From Achatina immaculata (Eukaryota; Mollusca; Gastropoda; Stylommatophora; Achatinidae): 64,000 nt of DNA. Location of the stretch: contig CM019700.1 in assembly GCA_009760885.1 (NCBI GenBank), positions 1,312,001 to 1,376,000 of the forward strand, given 5' to 3'. A program made the position numbers and the translations under genes. Shown piece after piece: positions 1 through 10,450 of this stretch. Positions within the stretch are counted from its first letter, which is position 1. Each line of letters begins with the position of its first letter. Under the pieces are notes generated by a model that saw nothing but the letters and a program-made list of their open reading frames with translations, had not been told where the DNA came from and searched no databases.

Positions 1-154
1 CCACAGTTCTAGCCTAGAAGGAGCAAAACACTATCAACTGAGCCACCTTGTAGAAATGGAAGGGAACAAGATAGTCTGTTTATCTGTCTTGAAATTGCTC
101 GTCGGCTGCTCGTCTCATCGGAGTCTGTGGTTAGAGTCAAAGTCATTGTCTATC

Positions 155-576
155 ATTTTTTTCCCACGTCTAAAGTGCTTTGTCTACTTGTTTTTTTCTT
201 AGAGTGCTTTATCTACTTTCTCTCACGTCTAAAGTGCTTTGCCTACTTTTTTCTTAGTGTTTTGCCTTCTATTTTTTTCACGTCTAAAATGCTTCGTCTA
301 CTTTTTCACGCCTAAAGTGCTTTGTCTATTTTGTTCACGTCTAAAGTGCTTTGTCCACTTTTTTTTCACGCCTAATGTGTTTTGTCTACTTTGTTCACGT
401 CTAAAGTGCTTTGTCTACTTTTTTCCCTATCGTCTAAAGTGCTTTGTCTACTTTTTTCTCAGTGTTTCGCCTTCTTTGTTGATATGTAAAGTGTTTGTCT
501 ACTTTTTTCCCTGATGTCTAAAGTGGTTTGTCTACTTTGTTCTCACGTTTAAAGTGCTATGTCCACTTTTGTTTCT
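155..576. repeat. Degenerate ~29-bp minisatellite
   Basis: About 14 diverged units built around TCTAAAGTGCTTTGTCTAC followed by a T-rich run and CACG. Units vary by a few bases and in the length of the T run, so this is an old array. The small open frames across it follow the repeat and are not genes. Confidence 0.9.
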
Positions 577-1345
577 CGAAGCTAATCGTGTAAGCCCCAC
601 CTTGGTGGAAAATTTTAGATCCACTGATATAAGGCAGCTTTTGGCACACAAACATACGCAGCACATACTGTGGTCACACGTGCTGTATGTTAATTGTGTT
701 CTTTTTTGCCTGCACAGCCGGAATATAGCAACTGCTGAGCGTGAGTTTCATGTTTGACATTGCGCAGTCGAGCTATTGAACTCACCAAGCAGGGACGGAC
801 TATTGTTGTGTTGCTCGGTTCGGAGTGTTGTTTTGTTGTTTTTTGTTTTTTTTTCTATTGTGGTTAAACGTTTTACCATTGGATTGTTTAGTGATTTCGC
901 AAGACTTTAATCGTATGTATTCAACTGTATTAAATGCAGTGAATTATGTCAGTTGATCGGCTGTTATTGCACAAGAGTAAATGGCTAGGCCGTTACTACC
1001 GCTAGGCGCCCACTGTTCGTGCAGACCTCAGGAGGCCTCGGTAATGATTAGGGACTCATACATCTACTCCATTTGGCCTCCTATCGAACGACAGTAAGCA
1101 GAAAGACCAGTGCAGTCCTTGTTAGATGCTTTGCTCTGTCTGTGACTTGGTAAGACTCAAAGGTTACACCACAACGGACCCCCAAGATTGTTGATAGTGA
1201 GGTTCTTTGGTCTGCTGACCTGGCATCCCCTGCAGCTCTCCTAGATTCTCAGACTCCTAGACTCTCAGACTCCTAGATTCTCAGTCTTTGGCAGAGTCGA
1301 GACAAAGTTACTACAACACGAACAAGCCATTTGCTTTATTTTCGT
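577..1345. other. No recognisable feature
   Basis: Mostly unique-looking sequence with no convincing coding frame. It holds one short three-unit ~16-bp repeat (CTCCTAGATTCTCAGA type) at 1239-1284. Confidence 0.5.
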
Positions 1346-1348
1346 TGT

Positions 1349-1380
1349 CCTTGATAAAGGCATATCGCCAAAATATTGGT
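1349..1380 (+). other. Stem-loop motif, hammerhead-like remnant
   Basis: A CCTTGATAAAGGC segment faces a GCCAAAATATTGG segment across a short loop. Related copies lie at 23003-23037 and 59376-59406; the last is in the right flank of a Penelope-like element. The arrangement resembles the stem II region of the hammerhead ribozymes known from Penelope pseudo-LTRs (CUGANGA, stem, GAAA), but core positions are altered. Relic status is an inference. Confidence 0.35.
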
Positions 1381-1430
1381 TTGTTACCGCTTGTTTTACA
1401 TTTCTACATGCTCACGTAGCTGCCTTTTTT

Positions 1431-1479
1431 CATCATCATCATCATCATCATCTTCTTCTTCTTCTTCTTCTTCTTCTTT
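1431..1479. repeat. (CAT)n(CTT)n microsatellite
   Basis: Seven CAT units run directly into about nine CTT units. No gene is associated. Confidence 0.95.
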
Positions 1480-1904
1480 CACTCCCTTGGAAACATAAAG
1501 ACTCTGCAGTCGTCCTTGCTCTTGGATTTATTCTCTGCTTCCTTCCATAACTGACTGTCTTCCCACATCTTCTCGCCTTTTTCTTCCTTCTGTCCTTTGT
1601 TGTAAAACTCTATCCTGCACCTGTGACTAACTCTGCTTTCCTGGAACCAGTTTTACCGTAATCCTCAACTTATTCAGCTTCTAGAAAGAAGATGAACGAT
1701 CGTGCATGTAAATCATGATCGTACACTGGTAGATATCCCATGTTAGGTTAGGCTAGTCTTTCTTGCACTTCGGATTGCCTCTTGGTGCTTCCATCTTCGC
1801 ATTCTTAGACACAGGCGAAGCTTTCACGGCTCAAGCTGGAGGGAAAACAGCGAAGGAAGACATTGATGCTTTTGCTTTGACTACAATCTGAGTGTGGAGT
1901 TCAT
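1480..1904. other. No recognisable feature
   Basis: Pyrimidine-biased sequence without a supported open frame, splice pair or repeat that I can recognise. Confidence 0.5.
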
Positions 1905-2950
1905 GGCAGTCACTAAAGCAATAACGCGACTTGAGACAGCTTCGTCCAAGCATGTGTTCTCAGTAATTCAGTGAACATGCTCAGAGTAGGATGCGGTCGA
2001 AACCAGTGGTTGGGTTCTCTGAGAAGATCAAGGATGATTTTTTCTTCTTCTTCTACTTCATACGCTCTGTCTGTCAATATCTGCAGTCCTGTCTCTTGGA
2101 TACATTTCACTGTTTTTTTTTTAAATTCGTGTATGAACCGTAGAGCTTATCTTCTTTAGTGGTTTCACTGGGCCAGTAATTGCTTCTCAGTTTCTCAGTA
2201 GGTGCAATTTTGGGGGATATGCTCCACATTTTGGGGCACCTGGGCACATGTACAAAGATTAGTAGTACCAACCTTAATCTTTGTATATATGTAACTTCGG
2301 AGTCGGCTGTGTCCTGTTTGGAGAAGGAAAATTCTGTCTTGTTCTTTTCTGTTTAGCATGTGATAATCATCATGTGGTAGTGTCTGTGGCTTCATATGGA
2401 TTTTTAAATATGCTTTTCTTCTGATTATAGGTGATCGGTATGTCTAGTTGCTCTATTTCAGTGCCCTGTTTGGCCAGACAGTTAACTTTCTCATTTATTG
2501 GTATCCCACAGTGGGATGAAATCCACTACAAGGTGACTCTGCGTAAGGAGCCATTTTTTGACAAGTCATCCTTAAGGTCTGGTGGTTTGTTACACTGAAG
2601 AGCTTCCAGTACCGATCTTGCATCCATGAGAATTACTATGGGGCATGCATCAATTCTGAAGTCTGGTAGTTTTTCAATCGCAGCAATAACTGTTCTAACT
2701 TCTGCATCATAGTTGCAGTATTTTCAATCGGGTATGGAAATCTTGTCAGTGGTATGTGGTACTGCCCCTCCACTCTTTATGGCATTGGTGCAGATCAGTC
2801 TGTATACGTCAAGGATGACTAAAATCTGTTTCACCTTTGTGCTGGCAGTAGAAGGTAACCAGAGCGCCGGCAGGATTGCGGGTGTGGCTGCTGTGGAAAA
2901 CGGACGAGCAGTGGACTTGGCTGATGTTCTGAATGCTCTTTGGAAGGCTT
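1905..2950 (-). pseudogene. Non-LTR retrotransposon remnant: RNase H domain and C-terminal tail
   Basis: Read on the minus strand this encodes the end of a retrotransposon ORF2. At 2750-2480 is an RNase H-like stretch: YDAEVRTVIAAIEKL, then ILMDARSVLEALQ, then WISSHCGIPINEKVNCLAKQ, which matches the final H..I..NE..D helix region with the last acidic residue changed to N. It is followed at 2395-2200 by a tail with HMLNRKEQDRIFLLQTGHSRLR and a CxC...HI.Q.C finger-like end, typical of the region after RNase H in this kind of element. At least one in-frame stop breaks it (before WISSHCG). The upstream RT is missing because the CR1-like tail at 2951 abuts it. The clade cannot be set without a search. 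Confidence 0.75.
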
Positions 2951-3348
2951 GATTGATTGATTGATTGATTGATCTTTATTTCAAAAGGGTTAAGAATTGG
3001 GCACGCAGGCCCGTCTGACATTCTGCCCTTTATCATACATCTTTCACTCTATTCCAGACATTCTATAAATTTGCTGTTCATATAACAAACATAACTAACA
3101 TTGAAGCTGAGAGACATAAAATAAAATATAACATTTACGTTTCGCTCTTAAACATTCACTCAGTACAGAAGTAACTACATACATTATAAATGACTATCTA
3201 CTAAACAAAATTTTCGGGACTATTCAGAAAACAATTAATTGTATTCGGTGTCTGTAAGAGCAGTTTAAGATAACTTTTAAGTTTTATAATTCATGGAGGC
3301 ATGTAGTCGACATCAAATAGATACTGGGAAAGCTTGTAGTTGTAGGAT
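2951..3348 (-). mobile_element. CR1/L2-like retrotransposon, 3' end only
   Basis: This is a 5'-truncated copy of the same family as 30985-31866, in the opposite orientation. It begins at about 3348 inside the last codons of the RT ORF (YNYKLSQYLFDVDYMPP type) and continues through a ~330-bp 3' UTR containing GGGCACGCAGGCCCGTCTG on the plus strand. It ends in a (TGAT)n tail at 2951-2971. A tail of short direct repeats rather than poly-A is typical of CR1/L2-group elements. Confidence 0.88.
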
Positions 3349-3717
3349 GCTGGTCGCATCAAGGATGCCGGTGGCGACTGTGGCTCTTGACACTGTGAAC
3401 AGATTGTTTGAGCACAATGTCAGACGGGGTTAGGCCAGACTAGAGAGCCGTGTAAGGAGCCAAAGCTGACCCATGAGCCAACACAGAGCTGGTGTCGCCA
3501 GTCGTTGAGGGAGATAAGAGGATATGAGAACTTACGGATTACGTCTGCGATGTGCAGTTTGTGTCGACTAACTGGCATCTGTCTCCGCTTTCATAAATCC
3601 TTCTAGACACACCGGCCCTATGTTCATTATCGTTCTTCTTGTGCCTTTAATATTGCTTTCTTGTTTACCGTCACCATAGTTTGACTCCCAGGTCTTTCAT
3701 GCTAAGTAAAGATCCTA
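3349..3717. other. No recognisable feature
   Basis: Moderately GC-rich sequence upstream of the truncated CR1-like end. I see no coding frame or repeat here. Confidence 0.4.
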
Positions 3718-3729
3718 TGACAGCATCTG

Positions 3730-4398
3730 TTGAAATCTACACTGGCTCTGGATAGAATTGTTAACGATGTCTGGTCCAATTCAGGATCCTTTTTTATCTT
3801 AATGTTTCCTATCACCAAGTGCTTCTCCCGGCTAGACAACAAAGTATGGATAAACTTAATTCGTACAGTCGCGGAGCTAATCGAGCAGCTTCTTCTTAGA
3901 TCCGTTCCTGAAACGGAAGAAAATCCTCCTTTGCTCATCGAGTCTGACGTTGGTGATAATAAAACTTTCTCCAGTATATTAGCTGGAAAGTATTCTAAGT
4001 TACAAGAACACGCAACCAAAAAAGCTGACATACTGACAACCTCTATTTACCTTAGCCTTGTTCTAGAGGGCAGTGACCCTTCCAAGCGTGAGGCCTTGCA
4101 ATTTCTTTGTAGCATCCAGAAACTGTTTGGTTCCAGCCATTTGTTAATGCTGCTTGCGTGCTGTCATTACTGTCATTATTTTCCATTCTTGCTGGCCGAC
4201 TGTGAAGTCTCAGTGCATGTTATATGGGAGCATTATCTGTTGCAGTTAGCGGAAACGATGTTTTCTTTTAGTAATAGTAATTATTCAGTTTCAGAAATGG
4301 TCATTCCACAATTTCATTTGTGCTGTGATGGTTTTGTAATTTTCTCACTCGTCCCTTCGTATCAACCGTTAATTCCTAAAAGGACGGCATCTTCATAA
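3730..4398 (+). CDS. Unidentified open reading frame, possible exon
   Basis: An open frame of about 220 codons preceded by an in-frame stop at 3718. It first has an ATG at about 3801, so the supposed N-terminus is more likely intronic or a splice acceptor. The middle part (3840-4150) has the mixed, acidic and helical composition of a real protein: VWINLIRTVAELIEQLLL, an acidic loop, then REALQFLCSIQKLFGSSHLL, suggestive of an alpha-helical solenoid. The last 70 codons look less protein-like (CCHYCHYFPFLL and onwards) and may be intron or 3' UTR. No transposon motif (YADD, DDE, RNase H) is visible and I do not recognise the family. It could be one exon of a host gene, a pseudogene, or chance. 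Confidence 0.35.
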   Translation: MKSTLALDRIVNDVWSNSGSFFILMFPITKCFSRLDNKVWINLIRTVAELIEQLLLRSVPETEENPPLLIESDVGDNKTFSSILAGKYSKLQEHATKKADILTTSIYLSLVLEGSDPSKREALQFLCSIQKLFGSSHLLMLLACCHYCHYFPFLLADCEVSVHVIWEHYLLQLAETMFSFSNSNYSVSEMVIPQFHLCCDGFVIFSLVPSYQPLIPKRTASS

Positions 4399-4648
4399 GA
4401 CTGGCTGGCTTGTAAAGCAGTGTGGATGTTCCACTTTCCTTCATCGCCAGTTCTGAATTAACGCTGGTGGAACTGATTTAACGCTGGTGGAACTGATTTA
4501 ACGCAAAGTTTAAGAGATCGGGTCGGTCATATAAGTGTCGGGTAAGACAGTGTCGTTACTGGGGGGTAGGTTGGGGTTGGCGATGGGGATGGGGTGGGGT
4601 AGGGTTGGGAGGGGGAAGACACTGCCGTTTTTGCAGTCAGTGACAAAC
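4399..4648. other. Short duplication and G-rich tract
   Basis: A 20-bp unit (AACGCTGGTGGAACTGATTT) is present two and a half times at about 4458-4505. It is followed at 4560-4616 by a G-rich purine stretch (repeated GGGTTGG and GGGGTGGGG) that could form quadruplexes. Nothing coding. Confidence 0.6.
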
Positions 4649-4650
4649 AG

Positions 4651-5160
4651 CTGACCATGCTAGCCTCGGGGTTGGCGGACCATAGCTGACCATGCTAGCC
4701 TCGGGGTTGGCGGACCATAGCTGACCATGCTAGCCTCGGGGTTGGCGGACCATAGCTGACCATGCTAGCCTCGGGGTTGGCGGACCATAGCTGACCATGC
4801 TAGCCTCGGGGTTGGCGGACCATAGCTGACCATGCTAGCCTCGGGGTTGGCGGACCATAGCTGACCATGCTAGCCTCGGGGTTGGCGGACCATAGCTGAC
4901 CAAGACCCTGTCCTGCCTCTTCGTTGGCACCCCCCAGTTAACAGGCCTAGCCCTGCTGATGGGACAGGGATGGATATAATCGCCATGGTGGTGGAGCTTG
5001 CTAAGAAGTATTGCACACACCCTCTGCTTTTTATTTCCACTGATGGACTGAAAACGAAAAAAGCTCTCATGACCCGTCCCAAGCCGACACCATGCTGTGG
5101 CTCAACATCTTCACCGCATCGGCTGCTCACAGCTCAAGGGAGATTGAAGAAGAAGTCTGA
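4651..5160 (+). mobile_element. R35 interspersed repeat, copy 1 (seven-unit 35-bp array plus body)
   Basis: Seven almost identical 35-bp units start at 4651, 4686, 4721, 4756, 4791, 4826 and 4861. An eighth start at 4896 leads into a unique body of about 260 bp. Landmarks in the body are GACCAAGACCCTG, AACAGGCCTAGCC, GGTGGTGGAG, GGGACTGAAAA-like (here diverged) and CATCGGCTG, ending in GGGAGATTGAAGAAGAAG. The same body occurs at 8333, 16574 (-), 20451 (-), 24885, 28549, 45260 (-) and 52715. No ORF is shared between copies, so the element is non-autonomous. A purine (GAA)n-like 3' tail suggests a SINE-like or Helentron-like nature; the class is not settled. Confidence 0.88.
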
Positions 5161-5244
5161 TTAACTGACACCCATCATTTAGGAGTGCATTTTTATTATG
5201 TTTTTTTTTTGTTTTTATTATTTTTTAAATTTATACGTGTATGT

Positions 5245-6030
5245 GATTAGATATGCTGATGACACAGTATTGCTGTCCACAACACAAGAAGGAATGGAAA
5301 AACTAATTATGTCAGTCCGCAAGAACAGCGAAGAGCAGAACCTCTATCTTAATGCAAAGAAAACTAAAGTGATGACAACTGACAAAACAAACAAGGCAAC
5401 TGAAATATGTATCAGTGAGGAAAAACTGGAAGAAGTGGAGAGTTTTGAATATCTTGGATCACTACTAACTAATAATGGAGATACAATGCGAGAAATTAAA
5501 AGGAGGACATCTATTGCTCTTCAGAAAGTAAAACAAATAAAGAATCTGTGGAGAGGAGCAGACAGAACCACAAAAATAAGATTTTTAAGGGCATGCATCT
5601 TTCCCATCGCAACATATGCCTGTGAGACCTGGACACTTAACAAAACAGCTGAGAAGCACATAAATGCCTTTGAATGTAAATGCTATAGAAGAGTTCTCCA
5701 AATATCGTGGACACAAAAAAGAACAAATATATCTATACTACAAGAGCTTAATATTGAAGAAGGCTGGCTAGTAAAGAGGATTAAAGAGAGAAAACTTAAA
5801 TATTTTGGCCACATTAAACGTCATGATAATTTAGAGAAGACCGTATTGGAAGGATACATAATGGGAAAAAGAAAAAGAGGAAGACCGAAACGAAGATGGC
5901 TGCAAGACATCGTTGATGATCTGGAAATGGATGCAGCAGCAGCAGGCCATCTTGCTCACAACCGAGAGGCCTACAGGAGTGCTGTTTGGGAGGCAAAGTT
6001 CCGCAAGGGACATGCAAAGGAATGAATGAA
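5245..6030 (+). pseudogene. RTE-like non-LTR retrotransposon, RT palm to C-terminus (family F1)
   Basis: From about 5248 the frame encodes VIRYADDTVLLST: the catalytic YADD box of a reverse transcriptase is at 5252-5263. The thumb region follows, with NLYLNAKKTKVMTTDKTNKA, FEYLGSLLTNNGD, an ACETWTLNK motif and LKYFGHIKRHDN. The end is a basic RGRPKRRWLQDIVDDLEMD segment and EAKFRKGHAKE. The stop is at 6023-6025, followed directly by a (GAAT)n tail. Everything upstream of the palm is missing, so this is a 5'-truncated copy, but the remaining 260 codons are uninterrupted, which makes it relatively young. The T-rich N-terminal codons in the same frame (5198-5245) belong to flanking DNA. Sister copies: 14461-14876 and 17338-18590 (-). 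Confidence 0.9.
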
Positions 6031-6528
6031 TGAATGTGATTTCGTCCAGAAAATGTGAAACTCTGTACCCAGGTAACATTAGGGGGGAGGGGAGAGGGGG
6101 GTGTGAGGAACGAGACTGGTGTTAAATACTGAGTGTCTTGTACCAGAAAAATGCGGACGATGTTAAGTTTCAGCTGTGGCAGGTATTTTTGTTGCGGGCA
6201 AAGTTCCACTAAACAGTTTTGAACTGTTTAACACTTCCATTACTTTTGTACAGACATCCCCACTGTTAGGAGCGCCACAAAGAGACCTCTTTATCAAAAG
6301 TCGATTGCGCTAATGTATTTCTTTAAAACATCAGACAGTGTCACAGGGAATCCTGGTACGTTTCTCAGGACACATGAAGGGATTTCTTGTAATAAGCTAA
6401 CGCACCATAGAAACTGTATTAAACTGCTTTGTTTGCCGACTGTACCTCGCATACAGCCACACGAAGGGAAATAATCAAACTAATGCCATGTTCTTCACAC
6501 GTAGAAAGAAAGCAACTGAATTGTACTT
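6031..6528. other. No recognisable feature
   Basis: Unique-looking flank with a short purine run (6080-6110). No supported coding frame. Confidence 0.5.
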
Positions 6529-6773
6529 TTAACTCTTTCACTCCGAAACAACACTGGCAGGGTTGATAGATCTTGTACACCTGTGTGAATCAACGCTGAG
6601 AGCGATATTTAGGCAAAGTCTAAATAAAATGAAACCTAGCACATTTCTAAGCCAACTCGTATTTTTAGATTATAGAGTAACTTTCTTCTAGTTTTTTTTC
6701 CCCTGCCAAAAATGTCTCATCAAAATTGTTTTCTGGCAGAGCATGGAAATTAATTCAAGAGTGAAAGAGTTAA
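6529..6773 (+). mobile_element. piggyBac-type MITE with TTAA duplications
   Basis: A 237-bp element (6533-6769) is bounded by TTAA at 6529-6532 and 6770-6773. Its ends are inverted repeats: CTCTTTCACTC on the left and GAGTGAAAGAG on the right. It has no coding capacity. The TTAA target site with short inverted termini is the hallmark of piggyBac-superfamily elements. A second, inverted copy sits at 27513-27764 and shares the internal motif CATGCTCTGCCAGAA next to one end. Confidence 0.88.
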
Positions 6774-6775
6774 GA

Positions 6776-7838
6776 CGGTGGCACCCAACTTCAGGTCACG
6801 ACCCAAATTAAGGTCGTGGGGCTCTGAGATAAGGTCGCGAGAAGCTATTATGAAAAATGTTTTTAAAATATGTTGAAATAAAAATAGAATTCCCAGGAAT
6901 TTAGGTATTTTTAGTGGATTTTCCACACCGAGACTCGGCATCCACACAAAATCAAGAATCCACCCTGCATGCCCGGAAAGTCTTGGTGTGGTGTGTGGTG
7001 TGTGGTGCGCGGTATCCGCGCGGGGTAGGATTCGGCTTTTCGTGATTGATGATTACGTCACCTGGGAGATTTACGCCATGACGGTCGACACTTCCTTCCT
7101 CCTTGAAATGAGATGGAGACGATGTTCTCTACGAGTACAGTGGTTCCAAAAGGATGGAGTTAGACCTCACACCAGTCTAAAGGTCCTGGAATTCCTACAC
7201 TCGAAGATTCAGCACCACGTAGTTTCCAATCGTCTTCCACAGCACTTCTCTTGACCACCATACAGTCCTGATTGAAATTCTCTGGGGTCATCTGAAGGAC
7301 AGTGCTCCCAGAAATCTGATTGGACTGAAGGAGAGGATCACGGACAGTTGTGCACGAGTCATAAAAGTGACTGCTCAACCCTACTGTACAGAACTTTGTT
7401 TTATGTCTCCAAGCGGTTCGAGGGGTTTGTGTTGTGGGTGGGGGAAGGGGTCATATTGAGCGTGTCATCCACAAAGCTACCCATATGTAAATTCTAACTC
7501 TTGCTTGTTAATTTGACACTCCTTTCATATAAATAAATTCCTTTTCTTCAACGTACTGTTAAGCTGAAATAGACAGTTGACTGAAGCACCTTATATTTTT
7601 TTTTGTCTTAATGCTTCACAGTTTCGTAATATTTGAAAACTGAACTTTTAGGACTTCACGTTATACATAATTTTGTTGTGACTGGTGGCAGAGTTGCATC
7701 ATGGTAAATGTAGTGAAATAATATTAGTAAACTTTAATTGAATCGCAAAATTCTTTTTTAGTCGTTTCTCGTTGCTCGCAGATCAGGCATTGTTACTGGT
7801 TTGGGGCTGCGTCAAAAAATAAAAGTTGGGAACCGCTG
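6776..7838 (+). mobile_element. hAT-like non-autonomous element, diverged
   Basis: The left end reads CGGTGGCACCCAAC and the right end GTTGGGAACCGCTG. These are imperfect inverted repeats of the CAGTGGTTCCCAAC type seen at hAT termini. The first ~90 bp (GGTCACGACCC, then ATTATGAAAAATGT) align with the start of the element at 39373, which supports a family. No 8-bp target duplication can be seen, so the boundaries are approximate. It contains a DDE transposase fragment at about 7095-7400 that does not look like hAT. Confidence 0.6.
7095..7400 (+). pseudogene. Tc1/mariner-like (DDE) transposase fragment
   Basis: The frame from 7147 reads QKDGVRPHTS, the conserved block around the second catalytic Asp of Tc1/mariner-type transposases. 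It is followed by VLEFL and a VVSNRLPQHFS strand-helix. A stop then breaks the frame, PPYSPD is seen next, and after a frameshift LWGHLKDS and LKERITDSC. The order (QxDGaxPH, PPxSPDL, LWGxLKD) is that of the family. The N-terminal DNA-binding half is absent, and stop plus frameshift make it a pseudogene. It is related to, but not the same as, the transposase at 33003-37174. Confidence 0.72.
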
Positions 7839-7844
7839 CCTGAA

Positions 7845-8332
7845 GGAAGCGAATGAAAACTTCTTCTTTGGAAAGTTTTGTTGACATATTTTTACTTCCA
7901 TGGTTAAGCGCTGTTTGTTTCCGTCAATCCATATTTCGCATTCGGTCACCCAGAATGTATGGTATCGTATTCGTTTATATACGTAAAACCCGATACTCGT
8001 ACACTTGTGATATTTAAGGTCGATGAGACAGACTTAGATGATTTAGTCAGAAACGTGGAGGAGAAGATATAGACGAAAAATCAACTGAGAATTTCTTTTC
8101 CAGGCAGAATCTGTCGTGCCCCCGGCAGATGGCACATGACGCAAAATGGCTGCTGCAAGAAAGGAGAGCGCGTGTTGTTGTCCTGTAGAACATGATAAAC
8201 AGCTTTGTGTCCGGATGTAATCTACACAATAGATTCTACTAGGACAGTTCAGTTGCCGACTGAAACTTAGAGATTCCTTAATGAGACTGGGTAATTCTGC
8301 TAAATTATAGAGAATAAGCCTAAGTCGGGGTA
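7845..8332. other. No recognisable feature
   Basis: Sequence without a recognisable repeat or a credible open frame. Confidence 0.45.
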
Positions 8333-8562
8333 GCGGGGACAGAGACCGCCATAGTCTCCAAGGCGGTGGAGTCTACTAAAGAAGTCTTGGACACCCACTT
8401 CTCTTTAGTTCCCTTCAGGGGACTGACAAAACAGCCGCCATAACCCTGTCCCAAGCCGACGCGACGTTGTGCCTCAAAGTCTTTACAGCATTGGCTGCAG
8501 AGAGCACTAGCTCGCAGTTACAGGAAGATTTTTTTTAATAGAAGAAAAGAAGAAGAAAACTA
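8333..8562 (+). mobile_element. R35 interspersed repeat, copy 2 (body only)
   Basis: 5'-truncated copy lacking the 35-bp array. GGCGGTGGAGTCTACTAAAG, GCCGCCATAACCC, TTTACAGCATTGGCTGCAGA and AGCTCGCAGTTACAGG follow in the same order as in copy 1. It ends in an A/G-rich tail (AAGAAGAAGAAAA) at 8545-8562. Confidence 0.8.
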
Positions 8563-8581
8563 TGTAAACATGATATTAGAT

Positions 8582-8762
8582 CAGTGTTCCCCAACCTTTT
8601 TTTGGATCATGCCCCACCTCAGCGCCTCAAAGATTTTGATATGTCCCCCCCCCCTCCTTTAACAAAAAGGGTTGCGATGCCACTGCTGCCCCCTCCCCCG
8701 CATTAGCATAATCGTCTATTAAGTTCTGGAAAGGTAGATATATTCTAATTGTCTCCCCCTCC
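8582..8762 (+). mobile_element. hAT-like MITE, 3' end missing
   Basis: It starts with CAGTGTTCCCCAACC, a hAT-type terminus, and matches the element at 10872-11071 through ATGCCCCACCTC, a C-rich stretch, CATAAT, GTTCTG and ATTCTAATTGTCTCC. The right inverted terminus is lacking, so this copy is truncated. Confidence 0.65.
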
Positions 8763-8764
8763 CC

Positions 8765-9215
8765 AATATGTCTTGTCTTGTCTTGTCGTGTCTTGTTTTG
8801 TCTCCTTCCTCATATACCTTTCGGTGTTGAGGGGACAAATAAATGTCTTGACAGTGCTCGGCGATTTGCTTCATATAATGGGATATTTAATGCTTCTGTA
8901 TTTTCCTCTCTCCATCTCCTGCGTGGGCGGCCTCTTCCTCTGTTACCTATAAATCTTAGTGTGAATGTTGTCTGTGATATACTGTCTGTCTAGTTGTAAC
9001 CGTGTATCATGGCCAAACCATTTGACTTGCTGTTTCTGGATGCGAGTATATTATATATACCCGTATATATATTTTTTTTCAGCGTACTTGCTATTCTTTT
9101 CATCCTTCACATGTGATTTTCAATATCTTCACGACAGCTTCTGTCGCACGGAATTGACATATTCTGTTATCCTGGGACATGCGTCACTCAACAAACCCTT
9201 AATATAATTTTGGCA
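8765..9215 (-). pseudogene. RTE-like retrotransposon C-terminal fragment, decayed
   Basis: On the minus strand a stretch reading RIQKQQVKWFGHDTRLQ (about 9055-9000) matches the conserved +VxWFGHVxRM block that follows the RT thumb in these elements. Stops on both sides and no YADD box make this a heavily decayed remnant. The plus-strand open frames here are shadows. Confidence 0.45.
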
Positions 9216-9225
9216 TCTTTCATCC

Positions 9226-9476
9226 CTTATCCCCTCTAGATGTAACAGAATCCCTCATCCCCTCTAGATGTAACAGAATCCTTCATCCCCTCTAGATGTA
9301 ATGGAATCCCTCATCCCCTCTAGATGTAACAGAATCCCTCATCCCCTCTAGATGTAACAGAATCTCTCATCCCCTCTAGATGTAACAGAATCCCTCGTCC
9401 CCTCTATAGATGTAACAGAATCCCTCATCCCCTTCTAGATGTAACAGAATCCCTCATCCCCTCTAGATGTAACCGA
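9226..9476. repeat. 28-bp minisatellite, ~9 units
   Basis: Units contain CCCCTCTAGATGTAACAGAA followed by TCCCTCAT, with only occasional substitutions and one 2-bp insertion (TCTATAGATG). High similarity implies recent spread. Confidence 0.95.
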
Positions 9477-9973
9477 ACAGGTGATGGGCAGGACGTACAA
9501 TGCTACACATGTTAACTAAGTAACACTTCCATGTGGCTGTTTACATTCCTGGTCATACTGGGTGATGGCCCTTGAGCTAATATCCTCAGACACTCCGCGA
9601 AGGAATGTTTCACACGAGAGAACTGGCAAAGTCTTCGCGGGCATTCAACAGCGCGAGGCAGGACTGAGGGAAGTCTGGGAGTTGTGCTGGTAGAGTCTGA
9701 GTTTTGGTACTGCGAAGATGTAGTCCTGTGCTGTAAGTTATACCTGTCCTCAGAATTAAAGGAGATTGGTCGTCATTGTTCAGTTTACATTTCATGTTAT
9801 TTGGTGGCTCCGCTTGTTGCTGTTAGATTGAGCTACACGGAAATGTTACCTCCGCATCGTCCTGAAAAGTTTGATATGTGCCTTGATGTTCTTCACCACC
9901 AATGAATCATCATCATCATGCGTTCAGTAAACGCTTTGATGTTATTAGACAACAGTCCTCGGTGAATCACTCA

Positions 9974-10450
9974 ACGTGTTGTGAGATGTCCTACCTGGGT
10001 TGCTTGACAAGAGACTGTACAACGTGTTGTGAGATGTCCTATCTGGATTGCCTGACAAGAGACTGTACAACGTGTTGTGAGATGTCCTACCTGAGTTGCC
10101 TGACAAGAGACTGTACAACGTGTTGTGAGATGTCCTATCTGGATTGCTTGACAAGAGACTGTACAACGTGTTGTGAGATGTCCTACCTGAGTTGCCTGAC
10201 AAGAGACTGTACAACGTGTTGTGAGATGTCCTACCTGGGTTGCCTGACAAGAGACTGTACAGCGTTTTGTGAGAATTTCTACCTGGGTTGACTGACAAGA
10301 AACTACAACGTGTTGTGAAATGTCATATCTGGGTTGCCTGACAAGAGACTGTACAACGTGTTGTGAGATGTCCTACCTGAGTTGCCTGGCAAGAGACTGT
10401 ACAACGTGTTGTGAGATGTCTTACCTGGGTTGCGTGACAAGAGACTGTCT
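9974..10450. repeat. 48-bp minisatellite, ~10 units
   Basis: The 48-bp unit begins ACGTGTTGTGAGATGTCCTA. Because 48 is divisible by three, both strands keep long open frames; on the plus strand this is a 16-residue repeat containing TTCCEMSYL and CLTRDC. One unit (10261-10310) is diverged and carries a small deletion that breaks the frame. Nothing indicates translation: no upstream signal, no non-repeat domain, and the antisense frame is open as well. Confidence 0.93.

Noticed and set aside
4651..4895. CRISPR-like 35-bp repeats
   Set aside because: Contiguous units without spacers, attached to an interspersed repeat body.
9974..10450. CRISPR-like array (regular ~48-bp repeats)
   Set aside because: The whole unit repeats with no distinct unique spacers; this is a simple tandem minisatellite in an animal genome.
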